A stretch of 64,000 bases of DNA from DASRJJ01 sp050730855 (GCA_050730855.1 JBOHNU010000001.1:62001-126000), one strand, 5' to 3'. Positions 8,712 through 17,939 are shown, counted from the first letter of the stretch. A program made the numbers and translations. The notes: generated from the letters alone by a model not told the origin.

Positions 8712-10364
8712 TCAGTCGAAGTTTTTGCGGATGTGTGAGAAGCTGTAATCCCACGTGGCGTCGGCTTTTTTGTGCGGGTTAAAGATGTTTTGCGGGTCAA
8801 AAATATCCTTGGTTTTACGGAACAGCCCCAGCACTTTCGGGCCGAACTGCTCGTCCAGCCACGGGCCGCGGATAAGCCCGTCGTTGTGCTCGCCGCTTAA
8901 ACACCCGTCGTAGCGCAGCACCAGCTCGTTCACCTCTTCCATGGCGGGCTTTAGCTTGGCACGCTCGCGCTTATCCTCGATCTTCATAAGAGGGATGATG
9001 TGGAAATTACCGTCGCCCATGTGGCCGGCTACGGTGGCGAGCAGCTTGTATTTGTCGATAATGCGGCGCAGGCGCGGCAAGAACTCGGTGAGGTGCTCCG
9101 GCCGCACCACTAAGTCGTCGATAAACGGCGCAGTGTGTTTGTCCTTTACTTTGCTGCGGAGCAGGTTAAAGCTCTGGCGGCGCATAATCCAAAACTTCTG
9201 GCTTTTGGCGGCGGTTTCATCCTTTTCCATGGCCATGCCGAAGGGCTTTAGCTCTTTTTTTAGCACGTCAATTTTACGGTCGACTTCTTGCTGCGTATGG
9301 CCGTTAAACTCCACCAGCAAAATGAGCTTGGGGATACCGCGCAGCAGCATAAACCCGTCGGGGATCAGACTAAACAGCAGTTTTACAAGTCCCCATGTGC
9401 CCAAAAATTTCCGGAACGACGGCAAAAAACGAATCGACAAATACAACGTGTGATCATCGAACGCCTCAAACGTCGCCGGCTTGTGCGCAAGCACATGGTT
9501 AATCACCGTGCCAAGCGGCCGGATGTCCTTCATAAAACAAACGAGCAGGCCGGAATACGGGCGCGTCGGCACCAAACGATATTTGATATCTGTTACGAAA
9601 CCCAGCGTACCCTGCGAGCCGACGATCAGTTTTGTCAGATCAAAAATGCCCGTCTCCGGATTCCACACATCCCACAAGTTGTAGCCCATGGAGATTTTGC
9701 TGACCTTGGGTTTAGCCTTTTGGATGGCGTCGTAGTTTTTGTCTATCAGTTGAAACGTGCGCTTGTATAGCTCGCCCTCAAAATCTTTTTGCGCCATTTT
9801 CTTGACGAGTTCGGCTCGTTTGAGCGGCCGCACGGTGTACTCTTTGCCGTCGCTAAAGACGACTTTTAGCTCATTCACAAAGTTGAGTACTTTGCCGTAT
9901 TCCAGCGACTTTTCGCCGCCGGCGTTATTAGCAACCATGCCGCCGATGGTACAGAGGTCGCGGCTGGCGGGGTAGGAGGGCATGATGGCTTTGTGCTTTA
10001 GCGTAGCTTTTTCAAAATCGCGATAAAATACGCCTGGTTCGGCGTGCGCTTCGGTCGGCGTAACTTTTTTGATCTTCGTAAAGTACTTATTAAAATCCAC
10101 GATGATCGAGTCGTTCACCGCGCCGCCCGACATATCGGTGCCCGCCGAGCGCGCCGTCACCGACAAATCAGCGATCTTGCTTTTATAGTCGGCTACCACA
10201 CCGACTAGTTTCTGTACATCAACGCTGTTTTTGGGCGCCACCACCAGCTGCGGCTTTATCTCAAACAGCGACGCGTCGTGACTGTACAGCTCGCGCTTTT
10301 CGTCGGAATCGTCAATATCACCCTTAAAACCTACTGCGCGCAAGGCTTGCACAAACTCATCCAT
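8712..10364 (-). CDS. FAD-linked oxidase, D-lactate/glycolate dehydrogenase type
   Basis: 550 residues. The N-terminal FAD-binding type 4 domain (about 35-260) shows T-A-R-S-A-G-T-D-M-S-G-G near residue 70, Y-P-A-S-R-D-L-C-T-I-G-G-M-V-A-N-N-A-G-G near 130 and G-S-Q-G-T-L-G near 253. The C-terminal FAD-oxidase domain contains G-H-M-G-D-G-N-F-H near 448 and G-x-x-S-G-E-H-N-D-G. This is the GlcD/Dld/LDHD family, which oxidises 2-hydroxy acids, most often D-lactate, and passes electrons to quinone or a cytochrome. No 4Fe-4S partner is adjacent. It plausibly feeds quinone for the bo oxidase; the substrate is not provable from sequence. Confidence 0.85.
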   Translation of the reverse strand: MDEFVQALRAVGFKGDIDDSDEKRELYSHDASLFEIKPQLVVAPKNSVDVQKLVGVVADYKSKIADLSVTARSAGTDMSGGAVNDSIIVDFNKYFTKIKKVTPTEAHAEPGVFYRDFEKATLKHKAIMPSYPASRDLCTIGGMVANNAGGEKSLEYGKVLNFVNELKVVFSDGKEYTVRPLKRAELVKKMAQKDFEGELYKRTFQLIDKNYDAIQKAKPKVSKISMGYNLWDVWNPETGIFDLTKLIVGSQGTLGFVTDIKYRLVPTRPYSGLLVCFMKDIRPLGTVINHVLAHKPATFEAFDDHTLYLSIRFLPSFRKFLGTWGLVKLLFSLIPDGFMLLRGIPKLILLVEFNGHTQQEVDRKIDVLKKELKPFGMAMEKDETAAKSQKFWIMRRQSFNLLRSKVKDKHTAPFIDDLVVRPEHLTEFLPRLRRIIDKYKLLATVAGHMGDGNFHIIPLMKIEDKRERAKLKPAMEEVNELVLRYDGCLSGEHNDGLIRGPWLDEQFGPKVLGLFRKTKDIFDPQNIFNPHKKADATWDYSFSHIRKNFD

Positions 10365-10404
10365 ACACTTAGCTTAACCGGATTACTTTTTGGTTGCAAT
10401 GCGC

Positions 10405-10410
10405 TACTAT
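10405..10410 (+). promoter_or_regulatory. -10 box of a leaderless promoter
   Basis: TACTAT ends exactly 6 nt before the ATG at 10417. Transcription would start at the A of the start codon. No Shine-Dalgarno is present. Confidence 0.5.
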
Positions 10411-10416
10411 AAGAGA

Positions 10417-11283
10417 ATGGAACCGCAGCAACCACTGGGGCAACCTATAAATCCTAACCCCGGCGACCCACATTTTGTGCCGCAGCCACTGGGTTCGCCA
10501 CCTCAAAAGCCAAGAACGGCCAAAAAACTCTGGATACTCCTGGGTGGCGCCATCGGGATATTGCTGGTGCTGGGGGTGGCATACTGGGCTATGTCAAAAA
10601 GTGCCACCGAAGCATATGGAAAAGATGTGGCCGCCTACAAGCAGCAAATCAAGGATGTCCGCGATGGCATGAACGCTGCGCTAGACGAACAAGACATCTC
10701 AATCCGCGAGCCGGAAGCGCCGCCAGTATTTGAAGAGTACGGCATAAAACTGCAAGGCGTGATTGCCGCTGCCCCCCAGCCGCCAAAGGTGTTATTAGTT
10801 ATCCCGGCAGGCGACGACGCTACTAAAAATGAAGCCAAGGCACTCACCACAGCAGCCACCAACTACGCTAACGAACTGCGCCGCATTTACGACTTGTTCG
10901 AGTTTTACACAACCACGGCGGAAGACTTCAAGCCAATCAAAGACCTCGGCACCTTTACCGTCTTTAACCCTCAAGAGATCAAAGCCGTTCCAGGACTTTG
11001 GGCGACCTTTATGGAGAAGTTTAAGGCGCTACCGCCACCGGGCGGACTCGAACCTTTTAAAGCGGACTTAGTTGCCCAGGGCGAAATACTGCAAACCAAG
11101 TTTACAGAGCTAGCCGACGGCTACGACAGCCGCACCACCGGCCAAAATGATGACCTCATAACAGAGCTAAGCAAGCTGGCCGACGCCTTTAACGAGGCGT
11201 TCCAAAAGAACGCCGCGACCACCACCAACGAAGCCATCGACAAAGTCAACCAATATTACGACGAACTTGACGCGCTGATTTAG
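10417..11283 (+). CDS. Membrane-anchored protein with Pro-rich N-terminus
   Basis: 288 residues. A proline-rich cytoplasmic head (about 1-35) is followed by one membrane helix (about 38-60) and a long, mostly helical extracellular domain with E/K/A-rich segments. I do not recognise a domain. The start at 10417 is preferred over in-frame upstream codons because a -10 box lies 6 nt before it, which predicts leaderless translation. It is divergent from the FAD dehydrogenase (52-bp gap). A surface or cell-envelope role is likely from the topology alone. Confidence 0.65.
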   Translation: MEPQQPLGQPINPNPGDPHFVPQPLGSPPQKPRTAKKLWILLGGAIGILLVLGVAYWAMSKSATEAYGKDVAAYKQQIKDVRDGMNAALDEQDISIREPEAPPVFEEYGIKLQGVIAAAPQPPKVLLVIPAGDDATKNEAKALTTAATNYANELRRIYDLFEFYTTTAEDFKPIKDLGTFTVFNPQEIKAVPGLWATFMEKFKALPPPGGLEPFKADLVAQGEILQTKFTELADGYDSRTTGQNDDLITELSKLADAFNEAFQKNAATTTNEAIDKVNQYYDELDALI

Positions 11284-11316
11284 TAGCGCAGTCTGAGCTT
11301 TTGCATTGAGATGTGG

Positions 11317-11322
11317 CATAAT
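11317..11322 (+). promoter_or_regulatory. Extended -10 box of a leaderless promoter
   Basis: TGG-CATAAT is an extended -10 element ending 7 nt before the ATG at 11330. It decides the start of the GalU-like gene and predicts a leaderless mRNA. Confidence 0.55.
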
Positions 11323-11329
11323 AGGTTGC

Positions 11330-12163
11330 ATGCACTGCACAAAAGCAATTATTCCGGTGGCCGGCTATGGGACGCGCTGGCTGCCGATTACCAAAGCAAT
11401 AGAGAAATGTATGCTGCCGGTGGGCAACCGGCCGATCATCGACTATGTGGTGGAGGATTGCCGCCGCGCCGGCATCCACGATTTTATTTTTGTAGTAGGC
11501 GAGGAGTTTAGCCAGCTACGCCGCTTTTACGGCCATAACCAGCTGCTGGAGGAATATCTGGAAGACAACGACAAAACGGCCGAGCTAAGCGAAGTGCGCG
11601 CCCTGCGCACCAAAGCTCGATTTCATTTTGTGGTGCAAGACCGCTACCAGCCGTATGGCACCGCCACGCCTCTGTGGCTGAGCCGCCATCTGGTTAAGCC
11701 TGGCGAGCAATTTTTGTACGTTTTTGGCGATAATTTTTTTCACCGCCCAGACGGCAGCTCCGAGCTGGCCGAGTTCGTTGCCCAGGCTCAAAATGACGAC
11801 GCCAAGGCCGCCATGCTGGTAAATGAAGTGCCGTGGGAAGATGTACACAAATACGGCATCGTCGTTAGCGAAAAACGGGGCGGGCAAGAACTCTACAAGC
11901 ACATCGTCGAAAAGCCCAAGCGCAAGGACGCGCCGACCAACCTCAACAACTCCACTTTCTACTTGCTCAACACCGACATCTTCCCGTTTACCGAAAAAAA
12001 CATAGAGTCGTCGTTCGAGACCGAACACTATTTTACCGACGTACTAAACGACTATTCCGATGCCGGCAACCAAATCCACACGTACCGAGCCAAGGGTGCC
12101 TACCTCGACTGCGGCACGGTAGACTCCTGGCACCGCTCTAACAAAATCATCTTGGGTAGTTAG
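11330..12163 (+). CDS. galU: UTP-glucose-1-phosphate uridylyltransferase-like nucleotidyltransferase
   Basis: 277 residues of the GalU-type nucleotidyltransferase fold. The signature loop V-A-G-Y-G-T-R-W-L-P-x-T-K-A lies near residues 9-22, followed by M-L-P-V-G-N-R-P. The sugar-phosphate region V-E-K-P-K near residue 190 and the metal-binding D-C-G-T-V-D near the C-terminus match the family. GalU makes UDP-glucose from UTP and glucose-1-phosphate for glycolipid and polysaccharide synthesis. Some family members use dTTP, so substrate identity is likely rather than certain. The frame is open upstream, but the promoter puts the start at 11330. Confidence 0.85.
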   Translation: MHCTKAIIPVAGYGTRWLPITKAIEKCMLPVGNRPIIDYVVEDCRRAGIHDFIFVVGEEFSQLRRFYGHNQLLEEYLEDNDKTAELSEVRALRTKARFHFVVQDRYQPYGTATPLWLSRHLVKPGEQFLYVFGDNFFHRPDGSSELAEFVAQAQNDDAKAAMLVNEVPWEDVHKYGIVVSEKRGGQELYKHIVEKPKRKDAPTNLNNSTFYLLNTDIFPFTEKNIESSFETEHYFTDVLNDYSDAGNQIHTYRAKGAYLDCGTVDSWHRSNKIILGS

Positions 12164-12182
12164 ACTCGCAGGAATGCTTCTG

Positions 12183-12188
12183 TATAAT
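12183..12188 (+). promoter_or_regulatory. -10 box of the NDH-2 gene
   Basis: A perfect TATAAT ends 8 nt before the ATG at 12197, with TTAGAC 17 nt upstream as a possible -35. The predicted leader is zero to two nucleotides long. Confidence 0.6.
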
Positions 12189-12196
12189 ACGCTTAT

Positions 12197-13393
12197 ATGA
12201 GCAGTAGCAAGCTGAAGATTCTGGTGGTGGGCGGCGGGTTTGGCGGGCTTAAGACCGCGCTGGAGCTGAGCGGCGACAGCCGCTGCGAGGTCACGCTGCT
12301 AAGCGATCACAGCCATTTCCGCTATTATCCGGCGCTGTACAACGCGGCCACTGGCGGCAAAATGGCTGGCTCGCGCATCCGGCTAAAAAACTTTCTGGGC
12401 GACGCCAACATCAAGTTTGTGCGAGCCGCCGCCAAAAAGCTGGATCGCCAAAACAAGCAAATCGTTACTGAAGGCGGCCAAAAACTCAGCTACGACAAGC
12501 TGGTGCTGGCTCTGGGCAGCGTAACCAATTACTTTGGCATAAAGGGATTGAGGGAGCACTCGTTCGGCATTAAATCGGCCGAGGAAGTCATGCGCCTACG
12601 CGAGCAGCTGCACGGGCAGTTCATCGAAAACGGCTGCCCCGACCTCAACTACGTCATTGTGGGCGGCGGCCCCACTGGCATCGAGCTGGCCGGTGCGCTG
12701 CCAGACTACTTAAAAGAAGTGATGCAAAAACACGGTGTTAAAGACTGTAAACTCAGCATCAAGCTGGTAGAAGCCGCGCCGCGGCTGCTGCCGCGCTCGC
12801 CCAAAACAATCTCCAGCGCGGTACTTAAACGGCTAAAAACTCTGGGCGTAGACGTCCTGCTCGGCCACGCCGTGGAAGGCCAAACGTCCGACCGCCTGAT
12901 GGTCGGCGGCAAGCCGCTTATGAGCCACACGGTTATCTGGACGGCCGGCGTGGCCAACCATCCGTTCTTTGCACATAATAGTTTCAGGCTGGCCGACAAA
13001 GGCAAGGTAGAGGTAGACGACTATTTACAGGCCGAGCAAGACATCTTCGTAATCGGCGACAACGCCGACACGCCCTACAGCGGCATGGCACAAACCGCGC
13101 TGCACGACGGCGAGTTCGTGGCCAAAACCATCAAGCGCCAGGCGTCCGAAGCTATGCCCGAGGCTTACACGCCCAAAAAGCCGATCACCGTCATACCGGT
13201 CGGCCCGCACTGGGCAGCAGTAGAGTGGGGCAGTCGCGCCTTTACCGGGTTTACGGGTTGGATTTTGCGCATCCTTGCTGATTTTGTGGCCTTTAACGAC
13301 CTCACCTCCGTGCTACGCGCCGGCAAGCAGTGGCTAGTAACCATCGGCGACGAAGAAATGAACTGCCCCAACTGCATGCCGCGCAAAAAGTAG
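12197..13393 (+). CDS. ndh: Type II NADH:quinone oxidoreductase (NDH-2)
   Basis: 398 residues with two Rossmann nucleotide sites: V-G-G-G-F-G-G near residue 10 for FAD and V-G-G-G-P-T-G near residue 155 for NAD(P)H. A third motif, F-V-I-G-D-N-A-D near residue 281, binds the FAD ribityl chain. The C-terminal segment with hydrophobic and aromatic residues is typical of membrane-associated NDH-2. The enzyme oxidises NADH and reduces quinone without pumping protons. With the cyo operon it would give a minimal respiratory chain. Sulfide:quinone reductase is an alternative family, but the redox cysteines of that family were not seen. Two cysteines near the end (C-P-N-C) are unusual. Confidence 0.85.
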   Translation: MSSSKLKILVVGGGFGGLKTALELSGDSRCEVTLLSDHSHFRYYPALYNAATGGKMAGSRIRLKNFLGDANIKFVRAAAKKLDRQNKQIVTEGGQKLSYDKLVLALGSVTNYFGIKGLREHSFGIKSAEEVMRLREQLHGQFIENGCPDLNYVIVGGGPTGIELAGALPDYLKEVMQKHGVKDCKLSIKLVEAAPRLLPRSPKTISSAVLKRLKTLGVDVLLGHAVEGQTSDRLMVGGKPLMSHTVIWTAGVANHPFFAHNSFRLADKGKVEVDDYLQAEQDIFVIGDNADTPYSGMAQTALHDGEFVAKTIKRQASEAMPEAYTPKKPITVIPVGPHWAAVEWGSRAFTGFTGWILRILADFVAFNDLTSVLRAGKQWLVTIGDEEMNCPNCMPRKK

Positions 13394-13431
13394 TCGTCTT
13401 TTTGGTATACTACAGATTACAAAGGAGGATT

Positions 13432-13776
13432 ATGAACCGTCACGATTTCCTAAAAGGTTCTGCCGAAATAATGGCTTCGGATTGGCCAGACTATCAATTT
13501 CTTGGGGCGGCACTTGGCGAAAAGGCTATGTACGCTACTTACCTTGGTCGTGAAGAACCGGATAAGCGTACTCCTGCTACATTCATAGTACACTCCGCAG
13601 AAAAGCGCGGCAGAGTCATAACAGTGGAGACGGTTGGCTTTTCTGCAGCAAGACACCCATCACTGGATGATCCTAACGGGCCGCGGCTACTAACTGTCGC
13701 CGGAGAGTTAGTACTTGCACGGAATGGTGGCCCTGTGGCACTTGGCGGCACGGCTTTAAAACCGCTTACTTCGTAA
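13432..13776 (+). CDS. Small unknown soluble protein
   Basis: 114 residues with no membrane segment or motif that I recognise. The start at 13432 is fixed by a strong AAAGGAGG Shine-Dalgarno, and TATACT at 13406-13411 can serve as its -10 box, so unlike its neighbours this gene has a leader. The helicase gene begins 1 nt after its stop, suggesting co-transcription. Codon and base use are more even than in the GC-rich neighbours, like the small genes inside the atp operon. Confidence 0.6.
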   Translation: MNRHDFLKGSAEIMASDWPDYQFLGAALGEKAMYATYLGREEPDKRTPATFIVHSAEKRGRVITVETVGFSAARHPSLDDPNGPRLLTVAGELVLARNGGPVALGGTALKPLTS

Positions 13777-13777
13777 A

Positions 13778-16700
13778 ATGTTGGCGTACAAAGAGGCGTT
13801 ATCTGAGCTAAATACAGCACAGCGGCAGGCGGTGGAGGCGATTGATGGGCCGGTGCTGGTGCTAGCCGGGCCGGGGACGGGCAAGACGCAGCTGCTGGGC
13901 GTGCGGGCGGCGCATATTTTGGCGCAAACCGACACGCTGCCGCAGCAAATTTTGTGCCTAACATTCACCGAAAACGGCGCCGAAAACATGCGCGAACGCT
14001 TAACGCGCTTTATTGGCAAGGGCGCCTACGACGTGCATATAAGCACTTACCACGCCTTTGGCAGCGAGATTATCCGCCGCTTCCCCGAGGCTTTTGCCGA
14101 GCTGCGCCTGCAAACCCCCATCGACGACCTTAGCAAACACCAAGTGGTTAGCAGCATCGTAGAAGCCCTGCGTTACGACAACCCGCTCAAGCAAACCCGC
14201 CACCACTTGGGCGACCTTATCGGCACCATCAGCGAGGTCAAACGCGCGCTACTGACGCCCGCATCCTTGCGCGCCATCGCCGCCGAAAACCAAGCATTCA
14301 TTGCCGCCGCCAATAAAAACGTCCAGGCCGTTTTTGCAGATATAGGCACGCTGCCGCGCACCGCCACCAAGGCCTCGCCTCTGTTCGAAAAATTGCTGGC
14401 CGCTCTAAAAAAACACATTCCAGCCGAACCGGCGCACCCGCGCTTTGGCTCGCTCGGCGCAATTGCGCAGGCCGAGCTGGCGCAAGCCATTACCGATGCG
14501 CAATCCGCCAACAGCACCAAGCCGCTAACCGCCTGGAAAAATAATTGGCTGGCCAAAAACGCCGACAACCAATTTGTCTTCGACGGCCTGCTCAAAAACC
14601 AGCGCATAGAGTCGCTGGCCGCCGTACTGGAAAGCTACGACCAAGCCCTGCAAAAAGAGGGCTGGTACGACTTCGACGACATGATAATGCTCGCCGGGCG
14701 CGCGCTTGAGGAAAATCCCGACCTCAAGTTCACCCTGCAAGAGCAGTACCTCTATATCATGCTCGACGAGTTCCAGGACACCAACGCCGCCCAGCTGCGG
14801 CTGGTGCAGCTGCTCAGCGACAATCCGGTGAGTGAAGGCCACCCCAACGTCCTGGCCGTCGGCGACGACGACCAAGCCATTTACGCCTTCCAGGGCGCGC
14901 AGTATTCCAACATGCTGGATTTTTACCGGATGTACCGCGATGTGAAAGTGATCAGCCTAACCGACAACTACCGCAGCACGCCCGAAATCCTATACGCCGC
15001 CCACAACATCGCTGGGCAAATCCAGGCTCGGCTAGCAAGTGAGTTCGGAATTACAAAACACTTAAGCGCCTCCGGCCACGGCTTCGCGGAGACTCCCTTT
15101 CCCATAGTGGATCCGGAGGGAGAATCTTTTGAGACCCGGCCGGAACGCCGAGGCTCAAAAGTTGCCCCGCCGCGCGTGAACGGTCTCCGCGAAGCCGTGG
15201 CCGGAGGCGCGTCAATCGCCAGAAGAGAGTTCCTAAGCGATGTCGCCCAGTACGACTGGATGGCCAAGCACATCGCCGAACTCATCCAGCAAGGCGTGCG
15301 CCCGCGCGAAATCGCCGTGCTCGCGCCCAAACACCGACAACTCGAACCGCTGGTGCCGTACCTGGGAAAACACGGCGTCCCGGTGCGCTATGAAAAGCGC
15401 GAGAACATCCTAGAAGCCAAAGTAATCAAACAACTCCTGGCCATGAGCCGCCTGGTATTCGCCCTAAAAGCGCGCGACAAAAACGCCGCCAACGCCCTAT
15501 GGCCGGAGGTATTGAGCTTTGATTTTTGGCGCATCCCGGTGCGCGACATCTGGCAGCTGGCCTGGAGCCTAGCCGGCCAAGCCAAAACTGGCGAAGACAA
15601 CTGGACAACCGCGCTGCTCGGCCACAACAACCCGGCGCTCGGCCATCCCGGCCTGCTGCTGTCGGCGCTGGCGGGCAGAGTAGAGACCGAGCCATTCGAG
15701 CAAATACTCGACCTTTTGATCGGCAACGCCGCCGTAACCGTGAGCGACGGCGACAACATCCGCTCGCCGCTGCGCGCCTACTACCTCAGCCCGGAAGCGC
15801 AGGCCAAAAACCCCAGTCTATTCTACGACACCATCTCGCACCTCACCGTTCTGCGCGCCCGCCTACGCGAATACCAGGCCGCCAAATCCGAGACTCTCAC
15901 GCTCGCGGCGCTGGTGGAGTTTGCCAACCTCTACGCCCAGTCCGGCCAGCAAATACCCAGCACCAGCCCCTACAGCCAACAGGCCGACGCCGTACAGCTG
16001 ATGACCGTTTTTAAAGCCAAGGGCTTGGAATTCGGCCATGTTTTTCTGCCGTCCACCCAGGATGAGGTGTGGGGTGCGCTGGCTCGCGGCTACGCCAACA
16101 AACTCAGCCTACCCGCCAATCTGGCACCCATCCGCCACGCCGGCGCCACCGACGACGAGCGCCTGCGACTACTGTTCGTGGCCATCACACGCGCCAAACG
16201 CGGCCTGCACCTGGCCAGCTTTGCGCGCACCTTTGCCGGCAAAGACACCAAGCGGCTCAAATATTTAGACGAGCAAGAGCAGAACGACGGCACATTTAAA
16301 AGCCTGGTGCTGCCAGACAGTGCCCAAACCGTTATTTTAAGCGACCACCAGGCGCCAGCACTCGAATCGCTGGAGCTAAGCTGGCAAAACCGCCACTCCG
16401 AATCCCGCGGCCAAGCCAGCTTGCACGAGCTGCTGCGCGACCGCCTAAACCGCTACCAGCTAAGCCCCACCGACCTCACACGTTTTATCGACCTTCAATA
16501 CGGCGGTCCGGAAAGCCTATTCTTTAAAACCATCCTACGCTTTCCCGAGGCGCCCACCGCCAACAGCCAGTTCGGCGACGCCATCCACCGCACGCTGGAA
16601 TGGTTGCAGCACGAAACCGACAAAACCGGCCAACCGCCAGGCACCAAAGCCGTGCAGGCCTACTTTTCGGCCGTGCTAAAAAAAGGGCAATTCACCCCCG

Positions 16701-17236
16701 AACAGTTTGCGCTGGAGGAACAGCGCGGCCACCGCGCGCTAGCCGCCTACCTGGCGGCGCGCGGACACATCTTTAAACCGCACGACCGGGCGGAATACGG
16801 ATTTAGGAATGAGGGCGTGCTGGCGGGTAGCGCGCACCTCACCGGCAAGATCGACCGCATGGAAGTTAATCGCGCCGCCAAAACCATCACCGTGGTAGAC
16901 TACAAAACCGGCGCCAGCCACTCACGCTGGAGCAGCGACGCACGGCTGCACAAATACCAACGGCAGTTATACTGCTACAAACTACTCATCGAGGGTTCGC
17001 ACAGCTTTGCCGGCTACCGCGTGCCTAAAGGCCGCATCGAGTTTATCGAACCGGATCACACCCAAAAAGTCCACTACCTCGAGCTGGACTTTGCCGACAA
17101 GGAGCTAGAGCAAACCAAGCAACTCGTACAAGCCGTATGGCAGCGCATCCAGGCGCTCGACTTCCCGGACGTCTCCGGCTACGAGCCAACGCTCACCGGC
17201 ATCCGCCAGTTCGAAGCTGATTTGCTTACTCTTTAA
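13778..17236 (+). CDS. UvrD/RecB-like helicase with C-terminal PD-(D/E)XK nuclease
   Basis: 1152-residue superfamily 1A helicase-nuclease, probably for double-strand break repair (AddA/RecB or AdnA type). Visible motifs: Walker A G-P-G-T-G-K-T (about residue 31), D-E-F-Q-D-T (about 329), V-G-D-D-D-Q-A-I-Y-A-F-Q-G (about 363), D-N-Y-R-S (about 397), K-A-K-G-L-E-F (about 746) and A-I-T-R-A-K-R-G (about 803). The nuclease end has G-K-I-D-R (about 1023) and V-D-Y-K-T-G (about 1040) followed by Q-x-x-x-Y. Residues 430-478 are encoded by a palindromic repeat inserted in frame (15066-15210). The 3' end overlaps the convergent aquaporin gene by 11 bp. Confidence 0.9.
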   Translation: MLAYKEALSELNTAQRQAVEAIDGPVLVLAGPGTGKTQLLGVRAAHILAQTDTLPQQILCLTFTENGAENMRERLTRFIGKGAYDVHISTYHAFGSEIIRRFPEAFAELRLQTPIDDLSKHQVVSSIVEALRYDNPLKQTRHHLGDLIGTISEVKRALLTPASLRAIAAENQAFIAAANKNVQAVFADIGTLPRTATKASPLFEKLLAALKKHIPAEPAHPRFGSLGAIAQAELAQAITDAQSANSTKPLTAWKNNWLAKNADNQFVFDGLLKNQRIESLAAVLESYDQALQKEGWYDFDDMIMLAGRALEENPDLKFTLQEQYLYIMLDEFQDTNAAQLRLVQLLSDNPVSEGHPNVLAVGDDDQAIYAFQGAQYSNMLDFYRMYRDVKVISLTDNYRSTPEILYAAHNIAGQIQARLASEFGITKHLSASGHGFAETPFPIVDPEGESFETRPERRGSKVAPPRVNGLREAVAGGASIARREFLSDVAQYDWMAKHIAELIQQGVRPREIAVLAPKHRQLEPLVPYLGKHGVPVRYEKRENILEAKVIKQLLAMSRLVFALKARDKNAANALWPEVLSFDFWRIPVRDIWQLAWSLAGQAKTGEDNWTTALLGHNNPALGHPGLLLSALAGRVETEPFEQILDLLIGNAAVTVSDGDNIRSPLRAYYLSPEAQAKNPSLFYDTISHLTVLRARLREYQAAKSETLTLAALVEFANLYAQSGQQIPSTSPYSQQADAVQLMTVFKAKGLEFGHVFLPSTQDEVWGALARGYANKLSLPANLAPIRHAGATDDERLRLLFVAITRAKRGLHLASFARTFAGKDTKRLKYLDEQEQNDGTFKSLVLPDSAQTVILSDHQAPALESLELSWQNRHSESRGQASLHELLRDRLNRYQLSPTDLTRFIDLQYGGPESLFFKTILRFPEAPTANSQFGDAIHRTLEWLQHETDKTGQPPGTKAVQAYFSAVLKKGQFTPEQFALEEQRGHRALAAYLAARGHIFKPHDRAEYGFRNEGVLAGSAHLTGKIDRMEVNRAAKTITVVDYKTGASHSRWSSDARLHKYQRQLYCYKLLIEGSHSFAGYRVPKGRIEFIEPDHTQKVHYLELDFADKELEQTKQLVQAVWQRIQALDFPDVSGYEPTLTGIRQFEADLLTL
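15066..15210. repeat. Palindromic element, family 2, copy C, inside the helicase gene
   Basis: Perfect 28-bp inverted repeat arms (15066-15093 and 15183-15210) enclose an 89-bp core. The core holds an inner hairpin with the stem CTTTTGAG/CTCAAAAG (15126-15133 with 15154-15161). The reverse complement of the core aligns along its length with the core of the element at 63297-63442, with roughly three quarters of positions identical. The arms of the two copies agree only in the outer GCGC and the inner GGAGAC. The helicase frame reads through without a stop, and the opposite strand is open too. Confidence 0.9.
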
Positions 17237-17870
17237 TTTTGACTACTTCCTTGGTTGGGGCAAACAATAGCGCGTAAAGGTTAAAACCGATAATTGCGCC
17301 GAGGACGGGGCCGAGCACGTACGTACCCCACACCCACGAGCCGACACCCAGCGCCACAGCCGGGTTAAGTAAGCCCGCCGAGGCGATAGAGGCGACCATA
17401 ATGCCGACAGCAATTGTCACGCCCACAGTGGCCGCCGTCTTGCCGCCCTTGTAGTTATTAAACACTGCAGCCGCGACACCGATAGCCAGCAGCATTGTGC
17501 CAAACGTTTCGGCCATCAAAATACGCGGATCAAAACTGCCGGTGTTTACCAGCTGCGCATCGAAAAGATAGGTAAACAGCCAGTAAGCGCCGGCCGCTCC
17601 CAGCAACTGCGCGGCAATGTAGCTAACGGTACGCAATGCGCTGGAGCGCCGCACCGTCCAAAGCCCCAGGCTGATCGCCGGGTTAAAGTGTGCGCCAGAA
17701 ATCATGCCCACCGTCAAAATCAGCGCCGCAATTGTCAGCCCAACTCCCAACGCGATAAAATACGTCGCACTATCCTGCGCCTTGCCAAGCGTCAGCACAA
17801 TCGTAGTAATAAGCCCCGCGCCGATAAACTCGGCCGTAAGCATGGCCACCCGCCGTCTGGTAACAAGCAT
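17226..17870 (-). CDS. Aquaporin (MIP family channel)
   Basis: 214 residues with six helices and the two half-helix signatures of the family, H-F-N-P-A near residue 61 and L-L-N-P-A-V-A near residue 168. It conducts water and possibly small solutes; the selectivity filter cannot be assigned with confidence. The start at 17870 is chosen because GGAGG lies at the correct distance upstream; an ATG 12 nt further up sits inside that ribosome site. The gene lies downstream of atpC on the same strand and its stop overlaps the convergent helicase gene. Confidence 0.9.
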   Translation of the reverse strand: MLVTRRRVAMLTAEFIGAGLITTIVLTLGKAQDSATYFIALGVGLTIAALILTVGMISGAHFNPAISLGLWTVRRSSALRTVSYIAAQLLGAAGAYWLFTYLFDAQLVNTGSFDPRILMAETFGTMLLAIGVAAAVFNNYKGGKTAATVGVTIAVGIMVASIASAGLLNPAVALGVGSWVWGTYVLGPVLGAIIGFNLYALLFAPTKEVVKIKE

Positions 17871-17939
17871 ATATCCCTCCAAGATTAATAATTACCTTAA
17901 GCGTAGCGCACCGACGGAGCTTTGTAAACTAGACTCTAG

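Noticed and set aside
15526..16299. Arg/Pro-rich frames overlapping the helicase gene
   Set aside because: They are shifted readings of the GC-rich helicase sequence without start signals.
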